64,000 nucleotides of DNA from Pedobacter nutrimenti (GCF_003208655.1 NZ_QKLU01000005.1:30889-94888); one strand, 5' to 3'. Shown: positions 8,100 to 17,350, counted from the stretch's first letter. The notes: generated by a model from the letters alone, not told the origin. Numbers and translations: made by a program.

Positions 8100-9089
8100 A
8101 TGAAGAAAATACTCAACCACTTATTTGAAAACAAAAGTTTCAGCCGGCCGCAGGCACAGAAGATCCTGACCTCTATTGCCATGGGAGAATACAATAATGC
8201 CCAGATTGCGGCCTTCATTACCGCTTATGGCATGCGAAACATTACTGTGCAGGAGTTACAGGGATTTCGGGATGCCATGCTGGACCTTTGCGTAAAACTG
8301 GATTTTTCCAATTATGAGCTCATAGATCTTTGTGGCACCGGAGGAGATGGTAAAGATACCTTTAACATTTCGACCCTGGCTTCATTTGTACTCGCCGGGA
8401 CGGGCAATAAGGTGGCCAAACACGGTAATTACGGTGTTTCGTCCGGTTGTGGTTCCTCAAATGTGATGGAATACCTGGGCTACACCTTCAGCAATGATCA
8501 GGATGTACTGCGAAGAAATCTGGATGAGGCAGGGATTTGTTTTATCCATGCCCCCCTTTTTAATCCGGCCATGAAAATAGTAGCTCCGATCCGTAAAGAA
8601 CTGGGCGTAAAAACTTTTTTTAATATGCTGGGGCCAATGTGTAATCCGGCCAGGCCAAAAAACCAGTTGGTAGGTGTTTTTAGTCTGGAACTGGCCCGTT
8701 TATATGCCTATTTGTATCAGGAAACAGGAAACAACTATACCATTTTGCATGCATTGGATGGCTTTGATGAAATTTCCCTGACCTGTGACATTAAAACGTT
8801 CAGTAAAAAAGGAGAGGCGATTATAAAAGTTTCAGACCTTGGTTTTGAGACGATCAGTGAAAAGGAGATTAAAGGTGGGGATAGTGTGGCTTCTTCAGCA
8901 AAAATTTTCACGGATATTCTGGAAGGGAAAGGAAGCGATGCCCAGAACAATGTGGTGCTTTGTAACGCCGCTTTGGCATTGCAAACCATAAATGGTTCCA
9001 GGTCATTTGGAGATTGTTTTTATGAAGCAGAAGCGTCTTTGTTGAGCGGGAAAGCCTTACACAGTTTTAAAAGATTGCTTAATTCATAG
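8100..9089 (+). CDS. trpD: Anthranilate phosphoribosyltransferase
   Basis: The 329-residue protein transfers phosphoribosyl from PRPP to anthranilate, the second step of tryptophan synthesis. It shows the family PRPP loop GTGGDGKDTFNIST near residue 78, the KHGNYGVSSGCGSS anthranilate-site segment and a NMLGPMCNPA motif. I start at the ATG just after the attenuator, since MKKILNHLF matches the family N-terminus and the in-frame extension back to 8019 would run through the terminator. It is first in a trpD-F-B-A operon controlled by the leader peptide. trpE, trpG and trpC are not here. Confidence 0.96.
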   Translation: MKKILNHLFENKSFSRPQAQKILTSIAMGEYNNAQIAAFITAYGMRNITVQELQGFRDAMLDLCVKLDFSNYELIDLCGTGGDGKDTFNISTLASFVLAGTGNKVAKHGNYGVSSGCGSSNVMEYLGYTFSNDQDVLRRNLDEAGICFIHAPLFNPAMKIVAPIRKELGVKTFFNMLGPMCNPARPKNQLVGVFSLELARLYAYLYQETGNNYTILHALDGFDEISLTCDIKTFSKKGEAIIKVSDLGFETISEKEIKGGDSVASSAKIFTDILEGKGSDAQNNVVLCNAALALQTINGSRSFGDCFYEAEASLLSGKALHSFKRLLNS

Positions 9090-9093
9090 ACCA

Positions 9094-9714
9094 ATGGAGC
9101 TCAAGTTAAAGATATGCGGGATGCGGGAAAAACAGAACATTGCCGAGGTAGCAGAACTGGGACCTGATTATATGGGTTTTATTTTTTATCCGGGATCTAA
9201 AAGATATGCAGCAGACTTAACCACAGAGCTTCCGCAGCATGTGAAAAAGACCGGTGTCTTTGTGAACCAGCCGATCGGGGTAATTCTGGAATACATCCTA
9301 AAATATAAGCTTTCAGCCGTCCAGCTCCATGGAAATGAAAGCCCTGCATATTGTGCGCAATTTAAGGAACTTGGTTTGCGGATTGAGCTCATTAAAGCCT
9401 TTGGGCTTAGTGAAACGTTTGATTTCGATCAACTTACAGCCTATCAGGAATTTGTGGACTATTTTCTATTTGATACCCAGACAGCAGGGCACGGTGGATC
9501 CGGGAAATTGTTTAACTGGAAATTGCTGGAGCAGTATCATTTGGATACTCCATATTTCTTAAGTGGGGGGATCGGCCCGCAGCAGGTGCAGCTTATCAAA
9601 GAAATACAAGACAACAGATTGTATGCTGTTGACATCAACAGCCGGTTTGAACTGGAACCTGGTCTTAAAAATATTGACCAGTTAAGAGAATTTAAAAATA
9701 AACTGTTCCATTAA
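9094..9714 (+). CDS. trpF: Phosphoribosylanthranilate isomerase
   Basis: The 206-residue TIM-barrel protein carries out the Amadori rearrangement of phosphoribosylanthranilate. The opening KICGMR holds the catalytic cysteine (about Cys8), and the C-terminal SGGIGP and AVDINSRFE segments hold the phosphate-binding glycine loop and the catalytic aspartate. The gene starts four bases after trpD, so translation is probably coupled. It is a free-standing enzyme, not fused to TrpC as in enterobacteria. Confidence 0.95.
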   Translation: MELKLKICGMREKQNIAEVAELGPDYMGFIFYPGSKRYAADLTTELPQHVKKTGVFVNQPIGVILEYILKYKLSAVQLHGNESPAYCAQFKELGLRIELIKAFGLSETFDFDQLTAYQEFVDYFLFDTQTAGHGGSGKLFNWKLLEQYHLDTPYFLSGGIGPQQVQLIKEIQDNRLYAVDINSRFELEPGLKNIDQLREFKNKLFH

Positions 9715-9744
9715 AAGTTTAATGGAAACAAATATCATAAACGT

Positions 9745-10926
9745 ATGAATTATTTTGTTGACCAAAGCGGTTATTACGGAGATTTTGGAGGAGCTTATAT
9801 TCCCGAAATGTTGTATCCCAATGTAGAAGAACTCAGGCAGAACTATTTGAATATTATTCAGGAGGAGTCCTTTAAAAAAGAGTTCCATCAATTGCTCAAA
9901 GACTATGTTGGGCGGCCCTCTCCTTTATACCTGGCTAAAAGATTGTCTGCCAGGTACAATGCAAATATTTTTTTAAAACGTGAGGACCTGAACCATACCG
10001 GGGCGCATAAAATCAACAATACCATTGGGCAGATCCTTTTGGCCGAACGGTTGGGTAAAAAACGGATTATTGCCGAGACCGGAGCAGGGCAACATGGGGT
10101 CGCAACTGCAACGGTCTGTGCTTTAAGGGGGCTGGAATGTGTGGTCTATATGGGTGAAATTGACATCCAAAGACAAGCCCCGAATGTGGCCAGAATGAAA
10201 ATGCTGGGGGCCACTGTTGTTCCGGCAACTTCCGGTTCCAAAACCCTAAAGGATGCCACCAATGAGGCCATGAGAGACTGGGTCAATAATCCGATAGATA
10301 CACATTACATCATCGGCTCTGTTGTTGGGCCTCATCCTTATCCCGATATGGTTGCTATTTTTCAATCGATTATTTCACAGGAAACAAAAAAACAATTGCT
10401 GGAGCAAACCGGAAACGATCAACCGGATTATGTATTGGCCTGTGTAGGAGGAGGGAGTAATGCAATGGGAATGTTCTATCATTTTATCCAGGATGAAAAA
10501 GTAAAGCTGATTGCTGTAGAAGCCGCAGGAAAAGGTGTAAATAGCGGACATTCTGCAGCGACCACCGCCCTTGGAAAAGAAGGGGTCTTGCATGGCAGCA
10601 GAAGCATTCTGATGCAAACCGAAGATGGACAGGTGGTGGAACCTTTTTCGGTTTCTGCCGGATTGGATTATCCTGGCATAGGCCCTCAGCATGCCCATTT
10701 GTTTAAAACCGGAAGAGGGACTTACGTTTCTATTACAGATGACGAATCCTTGCAGGCTGGATTATTGTGTACCCAGCTGGAGGGAATCATTCCGGCAATA
10801 GAAAGTGCCCATGCATTGGCGTATCTGGAAAAAATGAAATTCAATGGACAGGAAAATGTAGTGGTTTGTCTTTCAGGAAGAGGCGATAAAGACATGGATA
10901 CATATATGAAATATTTTGGCTTATAA
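9745..10926 (+). CDS. trpB: Tryptophan synthase beta chain
   Basis: The 393-residue PLP enzyme condenses indole with serine. The PLP lysine is Lys89 in HTGAHKINN, the serine phosphate loop reads GGGSNAMG, and GRGDKDMD lies near the C-terminus. Length and motifs fit the standard TrpB1 type that forms a complex with TrpA. The trpA start lies 11 bases after its stop, matching the usual beta-then-alpha order and 1:1 need. Confidence 0.97.
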   Translation: MNYFVDQSGYYGDFGGAYIPEMLYPNVEELRQNYLNIIQEESFKKEFHQLLKDYVGRPSPLYLAKRLSARYNANIFLKREDLNHTGAHKINNTIGQILLAERLGKKRIIAETGAGQHGVATATVCALRGLECVVYMGEIDIQRQAPNVARMKMLGATVVPATSGSKTLKDATNEAMRDWVNNPIDTHYIIGSVVGPHPYPDMVAIFQSIISQETKKQLLEQTGNDQPDYVLACVGGGSNAMGMFYHFIQDEKVKLIAVEAAGKGVNSGHSAATTALGKEGVLHGSRSILMQTEDGQVVEPFSVSAGLDYPGIGPQHAHLFKTGRGTYVSITDDESLQAGLLCTQLEGIIPAIESAHALAYLEKMKFNGQENVVVCLSGRGDKDMDTYMKYFGL

Positions 10927-10936
10927 ACCCGAAAAA

Positions 10937-11707
10937 ATGAACAGAATCAATAAATTATTTCAGGATAAAAAATCGAACATCCTGTCTATATATTATACAG
11001 CAGGTTTTCCAGGTCTGGAAGATACCCTGAAAATTGCAGAAGAACTGGAGCAGGCAGGTGCTGACCTGCTGGAAATCGGTTTTCCTTATTCTGACCCTGT
11101 CGCAGACGGGCCTGTAATCCAGGCCAGCAGTAAGCAGGCCCTGGAGAACGGCATGAGTCTGAAAACGTTATTCAAACAATTAAAAGAGCTCCGTTCCAGA
11201 ATCAGTATCCCGGTATTGTTAATGGGTTATGTGAACCCAATGCTACAGTTTGGTGTAGAAAATTTTTGTCAGGCATGCGCAGAGGTTGGTGTAGATGGAT
11301 GCATAGTTCCCGATTTACCGATGACAGAATACGAGTTGTATTATCAGGAAACTTTTAAAAAATATGGTTTATGTAATATTTTTCTGGTAACCCCCCAAAC
11401 CTCCGAAGAACGCATTCATAAAATTGATGCCCTAACGACTGGATTTATCTATTTGCTTTCCTCTTCTGCGACCACAGGTAAAAATCTGGAAGTATCGCAA
11501 AGTACAGAAGCCTATTTTTCCCGGATTAAAGGGATGAATCTTAAAAACCCTTTAATGATTGGGTTTGGGATTCACAACAAGGCAACTTTTGACCAGGCCT
11601 GTGCATACGCCAGCGGCGCTATTATAGGAACTGCTTTTGTAAAGTCCTTAAATGAAAGCCCTTCAAAGAAGTCTGTTACAGCATTTATGGAGGCATTCAG
11701 GGCCTAA
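10937..11707 (+). CDS. trpA: Tryptophan synthase alpha chain
   Basis: The 256-residue TIM barrel cleaves indole-3-glycerol phosphate to indole, which is channelled to TrpB. The catalytic glutamate lies in LLEIGFPYSDP (about residue 50) and the aspartate in the PVADGPVIQ segment that follows. I choose the ATG at MNRINKLF, which is the family N-terminus; an in-frame start 21 bases earlier would overlap trpB. It ends the operon. No convincing terminator with a T-run is visible between it and the convergent yciO-like gene. Confidence 0.96.
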   Translation: MNRINKLFQDKKSNILSIYYTAGFPGLEDTLKIAEELEQAGADLLEIGFPYSDPVADGPVIQASSKQALENGMSLKTLFKQLKELRSRISIPVLLMGYVNPMLQFGVENFCQACAEVGVDGCIVPDLPMTEYELYYQETFKKYGLCNIFLVTPQTSEERIHKIDALTTGFIYLLSSSATTGKNLEVSQSTEAYFSRIKGMNLKNPLMIGFGIHNKATFDQACAYASGAIIGTAFVKSLNESPSKKSVTAFMEAFRA

Positions 11708-11729
11708 TGTCCGGCACAGTCTGGAAGGT

Positions 11730-12350
11730 TTAAAAAAGATCTTCCAGGCTTCCTTTCCCTGTTCTGATCACTTCAAAGTCACCGGAAGTACAATCGATCA
11801 CCGTAGAAGGTTCATTGTCTCCGTAACCCCCATCAATAACCAGATCCACAAGCTCTTCATATTTTTCGTGGATCAGTTCTGGATCTGTAGAATACTCGAT
11901 CAGTTCATCATCATCCTTAATAGAGGCCGAAATGATGGGATTTCCCAGCTGTCTTACAATTTCCTGTGCAATTTCATTATCAGGGACACGGATACCTACT
12001 GTTTTTTTCTTGGAGCTTAACAGCTTAGGCACATTATTGTTGGCATTCAGGATAAAAGTATAGGGACCTGGCAAGGCTTTTTTAAGGACCCTGAAGGTCG
12101 TGGTGTCAATGGGTTTTATAAAATCAGAAATATGCCGCAGGTCGGAGCAGACAAAAGAGAAATTTGCTTTATCCGGTTTTATGCCCCTGATCTGGCAAAT
12201 CTTTTCTATGGCCTTCTGGTTGGTGATGTCACAACCCAGTCCATACACGGTATCAGTAGGATAGATGATCAAGCCTCCTTTTTTCAAAACCTCAACAACT
12301 TGTTCTATGGCTTTTGGGTTTGGATTCTCAGGATAGATTTTGATAAGCAT
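11730..12350 (-). CDS. YciO-type Sua5/YrdC family protein
   Basis: The 206-residue protein has the YrdC fold with KGGLIIYPTDTVYGLGCD near the start, a KxR-type RNA/ATP-site segment (QIRGIKPDK), PGPYTFIL and a GIRVP motif. Length and sequence look closer to E. coli YciO than to TsaC. TsaC/Sua5 makes threonylcarbamoyl-AMP for the t6A base of ANN-decoding tRNAs; YciO proteins have the fold but a less certain role. It is transcribed convergently with the trp operon. mtaB, which modifies t6A further, is elsewhere in this window. Confidence 0.85.
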   Translation of the reverse strand: MLIKIYPENPNPKAIEQVVEVLKKGGLIIYPTDTVYGLGCDITNQKAIEKICQIRGIKPDKANFSFVCSDLRHISDFIKPIDTTTFRVLKKALPGPYTFILNANNNVPKLLSSKKKTVGIRVPDNEIAQEIVRQLGNPIISASIKDDDELIEYSTDPELIHEKYEELVDLVIDGGYGDNEPSTVIDCTSGDFEVIRTGKGSLEDLF

Positions 12351-12428
12351 ATGTAAAAATATGAAAAACTTTCGTCTCTATCCTTAGAAATCTCGTACTA
12401 TTGACCTTATTTTAGTATTTTAACTCTT

Positions 12429-14087
12429 ATGAGAAAAGCATTTATCGCAATAGCTGCATTTCTGGTGACAGCTACGGTTATGATCAGTCTGGCCTGGCCA
12501 CCGTTCTTCTGGGCTTTTATTTTTGTAGGTCCCATTGTAATTCTTGGTGTTTATGATCTATATCAGCCTAAACACAGCATCGTAAGAAATTATCCCGTAT
12601 TGGGCAGACTTAGATACCTGATGGAAGACCTGAGGCCTAAAGTTTATCAGTACTTTGTTGAAAGCGATACCAATGGAAAGCCTTTTAGCCGTTTAAACCG
12701 TTCCCTGATTTACCAGCGGGCCAAAAAAGAAAATGATACCATTCCTTTTGGGACCCAGCTGGATGTTTATGAAAATGGATATGAATGGTTAAGTCACAGT
12801 ATTGCGGCCATCAGCCATCACGAACTTGATGAAGATCCACGGGTTCTGGTCGGCGGACCAGATTGTGCTCAGCCTTATTCTGCGAGTATTTATAATGTTT
12901 CGGCCATGAGTTTTGGATCTTTGAGCCAAAATGCCATTATGGCTTTAAACGGCGGTGCTAAAATGGGTAATTTTGCACACAATACCGGTGAGGGAGGAAT
13001 TAGTGATTATCACCTGAACCCGGGTGGTGATCTGATCTGGCAAATCGGTACAGGTTATTTTGGCTGCAGGCACCATGACGGAACATTCAACTTTGATGCC
13101 TTCTCTGAAAGATCAAAACTGGAACAGGTAAAAATGATCGAAATAAAACTTTCTCAGGGAGCTAAACCTGGGCATGGCGGAATTTTGCCGGCCAGAAAGG
13201 TGACTCCTGAAATTTCCAGGATCAGACTGGTTAAAGAAGGGTTTGACGTGATTTCGCCTCCGGGACATTCGGCTTTTTCTACTCCTTTAGAGATGATGGC
13301 TTTCATTAAAAAACTCAGGGAATTGTCTGGTGGCAAACCAGTAGGGTTTAAATTGTGTATTGGCCGTAAAAGTGAGTTTTTTGCAATTTGTAAGGCAATG
13401 ATTGAAAGCAATACCTATCCGGATTTTATTACCGTTGATGGTGGGGAAGGTGGTACTGGTGCCTCTCCTCAGGAGTTCTCCAATGCTGTTGGTATGCCGC
13501 TCAGAGAAGGGGTCGCTTTTGTATATGATGTACTGACCGGATTTGGAATCAAAAAACACATTAAAATTATTGCCTCAGGTAAAGTGGCTTCTGGTTTTGA
13601 TCTGGTTAAAAATATAGCCCTGGGGGCCGATATGTGTAATGCTGCCCGGGCCATGATGTTTGCTTTGGGTTGTATTCAGGCTTTGGAATGCAACAGCAAT
13701 ACCTGTCCGACAGGGGTAGCCACACAAGACCCTAGTTTAATGAAGGGGTTGGTGGTAGACGATAAAAAAGTAAGGGTATTTAACTTTCACCGGTTAACTG
13801 TAGCGAGCGCAGTGGAATTGCTTGGAGCAGCAGGCTTGCGCCATCCTTATCAGCTGACAAGGGCTTATATCAACAGGAGAATTGCACAAAACATGACACA
13901 GTCCTATATTGAAACCTTTCCGTATATCCCTGAAGGTAGTTTAATGCAAACCCCATATCCATTGCGATTTGAGTTGGGGATGGCTTTAAGTACGGCCTCT
14001 AGTTTTGCGCCAACAGACTATAAGGTGTCTTCAATTGATTATGCCCATGCAAACTCTTATACAGATAACCTGCACCAGGAGCACTAA
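12429..14087 (+). CDS. FMN-binding glutamate synthase family protein
   Basis: The 552-residue protein starts with two hydrophobic helices (about 3-45), then contains a single glutamate-synthase FMN/iron-sulphur domain with NVSAMSFGSLS, HNTGEGGIS, KPGHGG, a TVDGGEGGTGASP segment and a cysteine cluster (ALGC, ECNSNTC) matching the 3Fe-4S ligands. It lacks the amidotransferase domain of GltB, so it is the archaeal-type or membrane-attached stand-alone form. The electron acceptor and true substrate are not certain. It is a single-gene unit with a strong terminator. Confidence 0.88.
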   Translation: MRKAFIAIAAFLVTATVMISLAWPPFFWAFIFVGPIVILGVYDLYQPKHSIVRNYPVLGRLRYLMEDLRPKVYQYFVESDTNGKPFSRLNRSLIYQRAKKENDTIPFGTQLDVYENGYEWLSHSIAAISHHELDEDPRVLVGGPDCAQPYSASIYNVSAMSFGSLSQNAIMALNGGAKMGNFAHNTGEGGISDYHLNPGGDLIWQIGTGYFGCRHHDGTFNFDAFSERSKLEQVKMIEIKLSQGAKPGHGGILPARKVTPEISRIRLVKEGFDVISPPGHSAFSTPLEMMAFIKKLRELSGGKPVGFKLCIGRKSEFFAICKAMIESNTYPDFITVDGGEGGTGASPQEFSNAVGMPLREGVAFVYDVLTGFGIKKHIKIIASGKVASGFDLVKNIALGADMCNAARAMMFALGCIQALECNSNTCPTGVATQDPSLMKGLVVDDKKVRVFNFHRLTVASAVELLGAAGLRHPYQLTRAYINRRIAQNMTQSYIETFPYIPEGSLMQTPYPLRFELGMALSTASSFAPTDYKVSSIDYAHANSYTDNLHQEH

Positions 14088-14099
14088 AAAATAAATCGT

Positions 14100-14143
14100 A
14101 TAAAAAAAGCCCTGTTCATTTAGAACAGGGCTTTTTTTATACG
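14100..14143. terminator. Bidirectional intrinsic terminator
   Basis: GCCCTGTTC and GAACAGGGC pair around ATTTA between A7 and T7 runs. It serves the glutamate-synthase-like gene and the convergent asnS. Confidence 0.92.
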
Positions 14144-14157
14144 ATAACAATTGGAGT

Positions 14158-15606
14158 TTAAAACTCCGCATTGTTCGGGAAACGAGGAAAGGCTATTACA
14201 TCCCTGATGTTGGTCATTCCGGTTACAAATAAAATCAATCTTTCAAAACCCAGTCCAAAGCCCGAATGTGGGGCAGAACCAAAACGACGGGTATCCAGGT
14301 ACCACCAAAGTTCTTCCTGTGAAATGTTAAGCTCTTCCATACGTGCGGTAAGCTTGTCCAGGCGTTCTTCCCTTTGTGAACCACCAACGATCTCCCCAAT
14401 ACCCGGGAAAAGAATGTCCATGGCTGCAACGGTCTTTCTGCCTTGCCCATCCAGCTCATTCTGGCGCATATAGAAAGATTTGATGTCTGCAGGATAATCG
14501 GTCAGGATCACTGGTTTTTTGAAATGCTTTTCAACCAGGTAACGTTCATGCTCAGATTGTAAATCAGCCCCCCACTCATCGATCAGGTATTTAAACTGTT
14601 TTTTCTGGTTTGGTTTTGAAGATTTTAAAATGGCAATAGCTTCTGTATAAGTTAGTCTTTCGAAATCATTGTCCAGACAGAAATTTAGTTTTTCCAATAA
14701 GGAAAGCGCACTGCGTTCGTTCTGTGGTTTTGATTTTTCTTCTTCCAGCAGCCTGTTGTTTAAAAATTCAAGTTCCTCTTTACAATGGGTCAAAGCATAG
14801 CGGATCACATATTTAAGCATGTCTTCAGCCAGTTGCATATTGTCTTCCAGATCTGCAAAGGCAAATTCAGGTTCTACCATCCAGAATTCTGCCAGGTGAC
14901 GTGTCGTATTGGAATTTTCAGCCCTGAAAGTAGGTCCGAAAGTATAAATTTGTCCAAAAGCCATTGCAGCCAGTTCGCCTTCCAATTGTCCGGAAACCGT
15001 CAGGTTGGTTGCCCGTCCAAAGAAATCTTCCTGAAAATTTACTTTTCCATCTTCCGTGCGTGGGGTATGGTCAAAATCCAGTGTGGTGACTTTAAACATT
15101 TCACCTGCCCCTTCAGCATCAGATGCGGTAATGACCGGTGTATGCATATAAACAAAGCCTCTTTCATTGTAAAACTGATGAATGGCAAAGGCCAGCGCAT
15201 GACGGACTTTAAATACGGCATTAAAAGTATTTGTTCTAAAACGCAGGTGAGCGATTTCTCTCAGGAACTCCAGGCTGTGCTTTTTAGGCTGCAAAGGAAA
15301 TTTTTCCGGATCGCTGTCTCCCAGAATCTCAATAGAGGAGGCTTTGATGTCAATCTTCTGACCTTTTCCAAGAGATTCGACTACTGTTCCCTGAACAGCA
15401 ATGGCTGCGCCGGTAGTGATCCTTTTTAACAACTCATCAGGGGTATTATTAAAGTCTACAACAATTTGAACATTACCCATACATGAGCCATCGTTCAGTG
15501 CAATAAACTGGTTGTTGCGAAAAGTACGCACCCAACCCATAACCGTTACCTCTTTGTTAAACTCGGTATACTCCAGCAGGTCTTTTATTTTTTCTCTTTT
15601 AATCAT
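14158..15606 (-). CDS. asnS: Asparagine--tRNA ligase
   Basis: The 482-residue class II synthetase charges tRNA-Asn. It has an N-terminal OB-fold anticodon-binding domain ([14 protein letters not shown], about 20-110) and the class IIb catalytic core with motif 2 ([21 protein letters not shown]) and motif 3 ([12 protein letters not shown]) near the C-terminus. The insert between motifs is the long type seen in Bacteroidota AsnRS. A TAnnTTTG promoter lies 21 bases upstream, and a 200-base phased T-tract array lies beyond it. Confidence 0.96.
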   Translation of the reverse strand: MIKREKIKDLLEYTEFNKEVTVMGWVRTFRNNQFIALNDGSCMGNVQIVVDFNNTPDELLKRITTGAAIAVQGTVVESLGKGQKIDIKASSIEILGDSDPEKFPLQPKKHSLEFLREIAHLRFRTNTFNAVFKVRHALAFAIHQFYNERGFVYMHTPVITASDAEGAGEMFKVTTLDFDHTPRTEDGKVNFQEDFFGRATNLTVSGQLEGELAAMAFGQIYTFGPTFRAENSNTTRHLAEFWMVEPEFAFADLEDNMQLAEDMLKYVIRYALTHCKEELEFLNNRLLEEEKSKPQNERSALSLLEKLNFCLDNDFERLTYTEAIAILKSSKPNQKKQFKYLIDEWGADLQSEHERYLVEKHFKKPVILTDYPADIKSFYMRQNELDGQGRKTVAAMDILFPGIGEIVGGSQREERLDKLTARMEELNISQEELWWYLDTRRFGSAPHSGFGLGFERLILFVTGMTNIRDVIAFPRFPNNAEF

Positions 15607-15626
15607 GGTCTTTTTTGAAAGAGCGT

Positions 15627-15634
15627 CAAAAATA
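15627..15634 (-). promoter_or_regulatory. -7 promoter element of asnS
   Basis: Read on the minus strand the sequence is TATTTTTG, an exact TAnnTTTG match, giving a 5' leader of about 16 bases. Confidence 0.5.
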
Positions 15635-15684
15635 ATGATTTACTTCTATAAATGGATGTGGTATTGGAAAATCAGTATCTAAAT

Positions 15685-15906
15685 TATTTTTGTTTCTTTT
15701 TTGTCGTTTTTGTATTTTTTTGAGTTTTTACCTCTATTATTTGGTGTTTTTGTGATTTTTTACTTGTATTATTTTATTTTTTTGTTTGTTTTTAGTTTTT
15801 TATGCGTTTTTTATATTTTTTTGATTGTTATTTTTATATTTTTTTTAAATTATTTGTATTTTTTTATTGTTTTTATTGTTTTTTAGTGTGGTTTATTTTT
15901 GTTTTT
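15685..15906. other. Phased T-tract array, probably intrinsically curved DNA
   Basis: About 20 runs of five to eight T lie in 220 bases. Successive centres are close to 15689, 15699, 15709, 15718, 15727, 15749, 15758, 15780, 15791, 15809, 15819, 15833, 15842, 15862, 15872 and 15881, mostly 9-11 or about 20 bases apart. That is the helical repeat, the classic pattern for bent DNA. The stretch is very poor in C and codes for nothing convincing. Confidence 0.6.
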
Positions 15907-15947
15907 ATGATTTTATTATTCTTTTATTAAAAATAAATGATAAAAAA

Positions 15948-15977
15948 TTGTTTTTATATAAAATTTATATATATTTG
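15948..15977 (+). promoter_or_regulatory. Promoter of a candidate small RNA
   Basis: TTG at 15948-15950 and TATATTTG at 15970-15977 are spaced by 19 bases, an exact Bacteroidota promoter. A second TATATTTG follows at 15994-16001. Confidence 0.5.
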
Positions 15978-15981
15978 TAAT

Positions 15982-16047
15982 GCTCGTTTAATTTATATTT
16001 GGTTTAAGAAACCTCCCGCAGCTCATGCAGGAGGTTTCTTTATTTTT
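15982..16047 (+). ncRNA. Candidate small RNA of about 65 nt
   Basis: An exact promoter is followed after 30 bases by a strong terminator hairpin, with no gene between. The 11-base arms AAGAAACCTCC (16006-16016) and GGAGGTTTCTT (16030-16040) are extended by an inner GCA/TGC pairing and followed by TATTTTTA. The only reading frame is three codons long. This is inference from signals; I do not recognise the RNA family. Confidence 0.4.
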
Positions 16048-16083
16048 AGCATAACCTATTCAAAAACAACCTGTATAAAAAAA

Positions 16084-16106
16084 GCCGGTTACAATTTGTA
16101 ACCGGC
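16084..16106 (-). terminator. Intrinsic terminator of sucC
   Basis: GCCGGTTACAA and TTGTAACCGGC are perfect inverted arms; on the minus strand the hairpin is followed by a T7 run. Confidence 0.88.
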
Positions 16107-16133
16107 CCTCTATATAAAAAATTTAATTAATTA

Positions 16134-17324
16134 TTAGGCGAGTACTTTGGTTACCAGGTCTGCAGCATCTTTCAAAGCAATTGCTGAATATACTTTCAGG
16201 CCAGAATCGTCAATTAATTTTTTTGCCTCTTCTGCATTTGTTCCCTGTAAACGGCAGATGATCGGAACAGGTACATTACCAATTTCTTTATAGGCATCGA
16301 TAACACCTTGTGCTACACGGTCACATCTAACAATACCACCAAAAATATTAATGAGAATCGCTTTAACATTAGGATCTTTTAAAATAATGTTAAAACCAGC
16401 TTTAACTGTTTGTGCATTTGCTGTTCCACCTACATCCAGAAAGTTAGCCGGCTCACCACCTGCAATTTTAATGATGTCCATAGTGGCCATCGCCAAACCA
16501 GCACCGTTTACCATACAACCAACGTTTCCGTCAAGTTTTACATAGTTCAGGTTAGATTCACTTGCTTCAACATCTGTAGGATCTTCTTCCAGTTTATCAC
16601 GCATGGCCGCATAATCAGGATGACGGAACAATGCATTTTCGTCTAAATCAACTTTTGCGTCAACAGCAATGATTTTATCATCTGAAGTTTTTAACACAGG
16701 GTTGATTTCAAACATAGAAGAATCTGTACTGTCGTAAGCTTTATATAAGGCAGAAACAAATTTTACCATTTCCTTAAACGCGTTACCACTTAGGCCCAGG
16801 TTGAAAGCAATTTTTCTGGCCTGGAATCCCTGAAGACCAACTTTAGGGTCAATTTCTTCTTTGAAGATCAGGTGAGGGGTATGTTCTGCAACTTCTTCAA
16901 TGTCCATACCACCTTCGGTAGAATACATGATGATATTTCTTCCGCTTGCACGGTTAAGCAATACACTGATATAGAATTCTTTGGTTTCTGAAGCACCTGG
17001 ATAATAAACGTCTTGTGCCACTAAAATTTTATGTACTTTTTTACCTTCAGCACCAGTCTGAGGAGTAACCAACTGCATGCCTAAAATGGCAGATGCTCTT
17101 TCCTTAACTTCGTCAAGGTTTTTAGCCAGCTTTACGCCTCCGCCTTTACCTCTTCCACCAGCATGGATTTGCGCTTTGATCACAACCCAGTCGGAGTTAA
17201 AGTCAGTTTTCATTTTTTTTGCAGCTTCAACAGCTTGCTCTACCGTATCGGCAACAATGCCTTCCTGTACGGCTACACCAAAACTTTTAAGTATTTCTTT
17301 ACCTTGATATTCGTGGATATTCAT
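16134..17324 (-). CDS. sucC: Succinate--CoA ligase [ADP-forming] subunit beta
   Basis: The 396-residue protein has the ATP-grasp N-terminal half starting MNIHEYQGKEIL and the ligase-CoA C-terminal half with NIFGGIVRCD. Together with the alpha subunit it makes ATP from succinyl-CoA in the citric acid cycle. I reject the longer in-frame start at 17345 because the family starts at MNIHEYQ and the -7 element lies at 17343-17350. sucD is not adjacent, unlike in many genomes, so the two subunits are encoded apart. Confidence 0.97.
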   Translation of the reverse strand: MNIHEYQGKEILKSFGVAVQEGIVADTVEQAVEAAKKMKTDFNSDWVVIKAQIHAGGRGKGGGVKLAKNLDEVKERASAILGMQLVTPQTGAEGKKVHKILVAQDVYYPGASETKEFYISVLLNRASGRNIIMYSTEGGMDIEEVAEHTPHLIFKEEIDPKVGLQGFQARKIAFNLGLSGNAFKEMVKFVSALYKAYDSTDSSMFEINPVLKTSDDKIIAVDAKVDLDENALFRHPDYAAMRDKLEEDPTDVEASESNLNYVKLDGNVGCMVNGAGLAMATMDIIKIAGGEPANFLDVGGTANAQTVKAGFNIILKDPNVKAILINIFGGIVRCDRVAQGVIDAYKEIGNVPVPIICRLQGTNAEEAKKLIDDSGLKVYSAIALKDAADLVTKVLA

Positions 17325-17342
17325 TTGCTGAAAAAATTTGCT

Positions 17343-17350
17343 CAAATCTA
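17343..17350 (-). promoter_or_regulatory. -7 promoter element of sucC
   Basis: The minus strand reads TAGATTTG, an exact TAnnTTTG, placing the transcription start about 14 bases before the sucC ATG. Confidence 0.55.

Noticed and set aside
11721..11747. CTGGAAG/CTTCCAG hairpin between trpA and the yciO-like gene
   Set aside because: There is no T-run after the stem on either strand, and the right arm is part of the yciO-like coding sequence, so it is not supported as a terminator.
15701..15886. 61-codon plus-strand frame in the T-tract region
   Set aside because: The translation is almost only Phe, Leu, Ile, Val and Tyr, as any T-rich DNA would give; there is no family resemblance or start signal.
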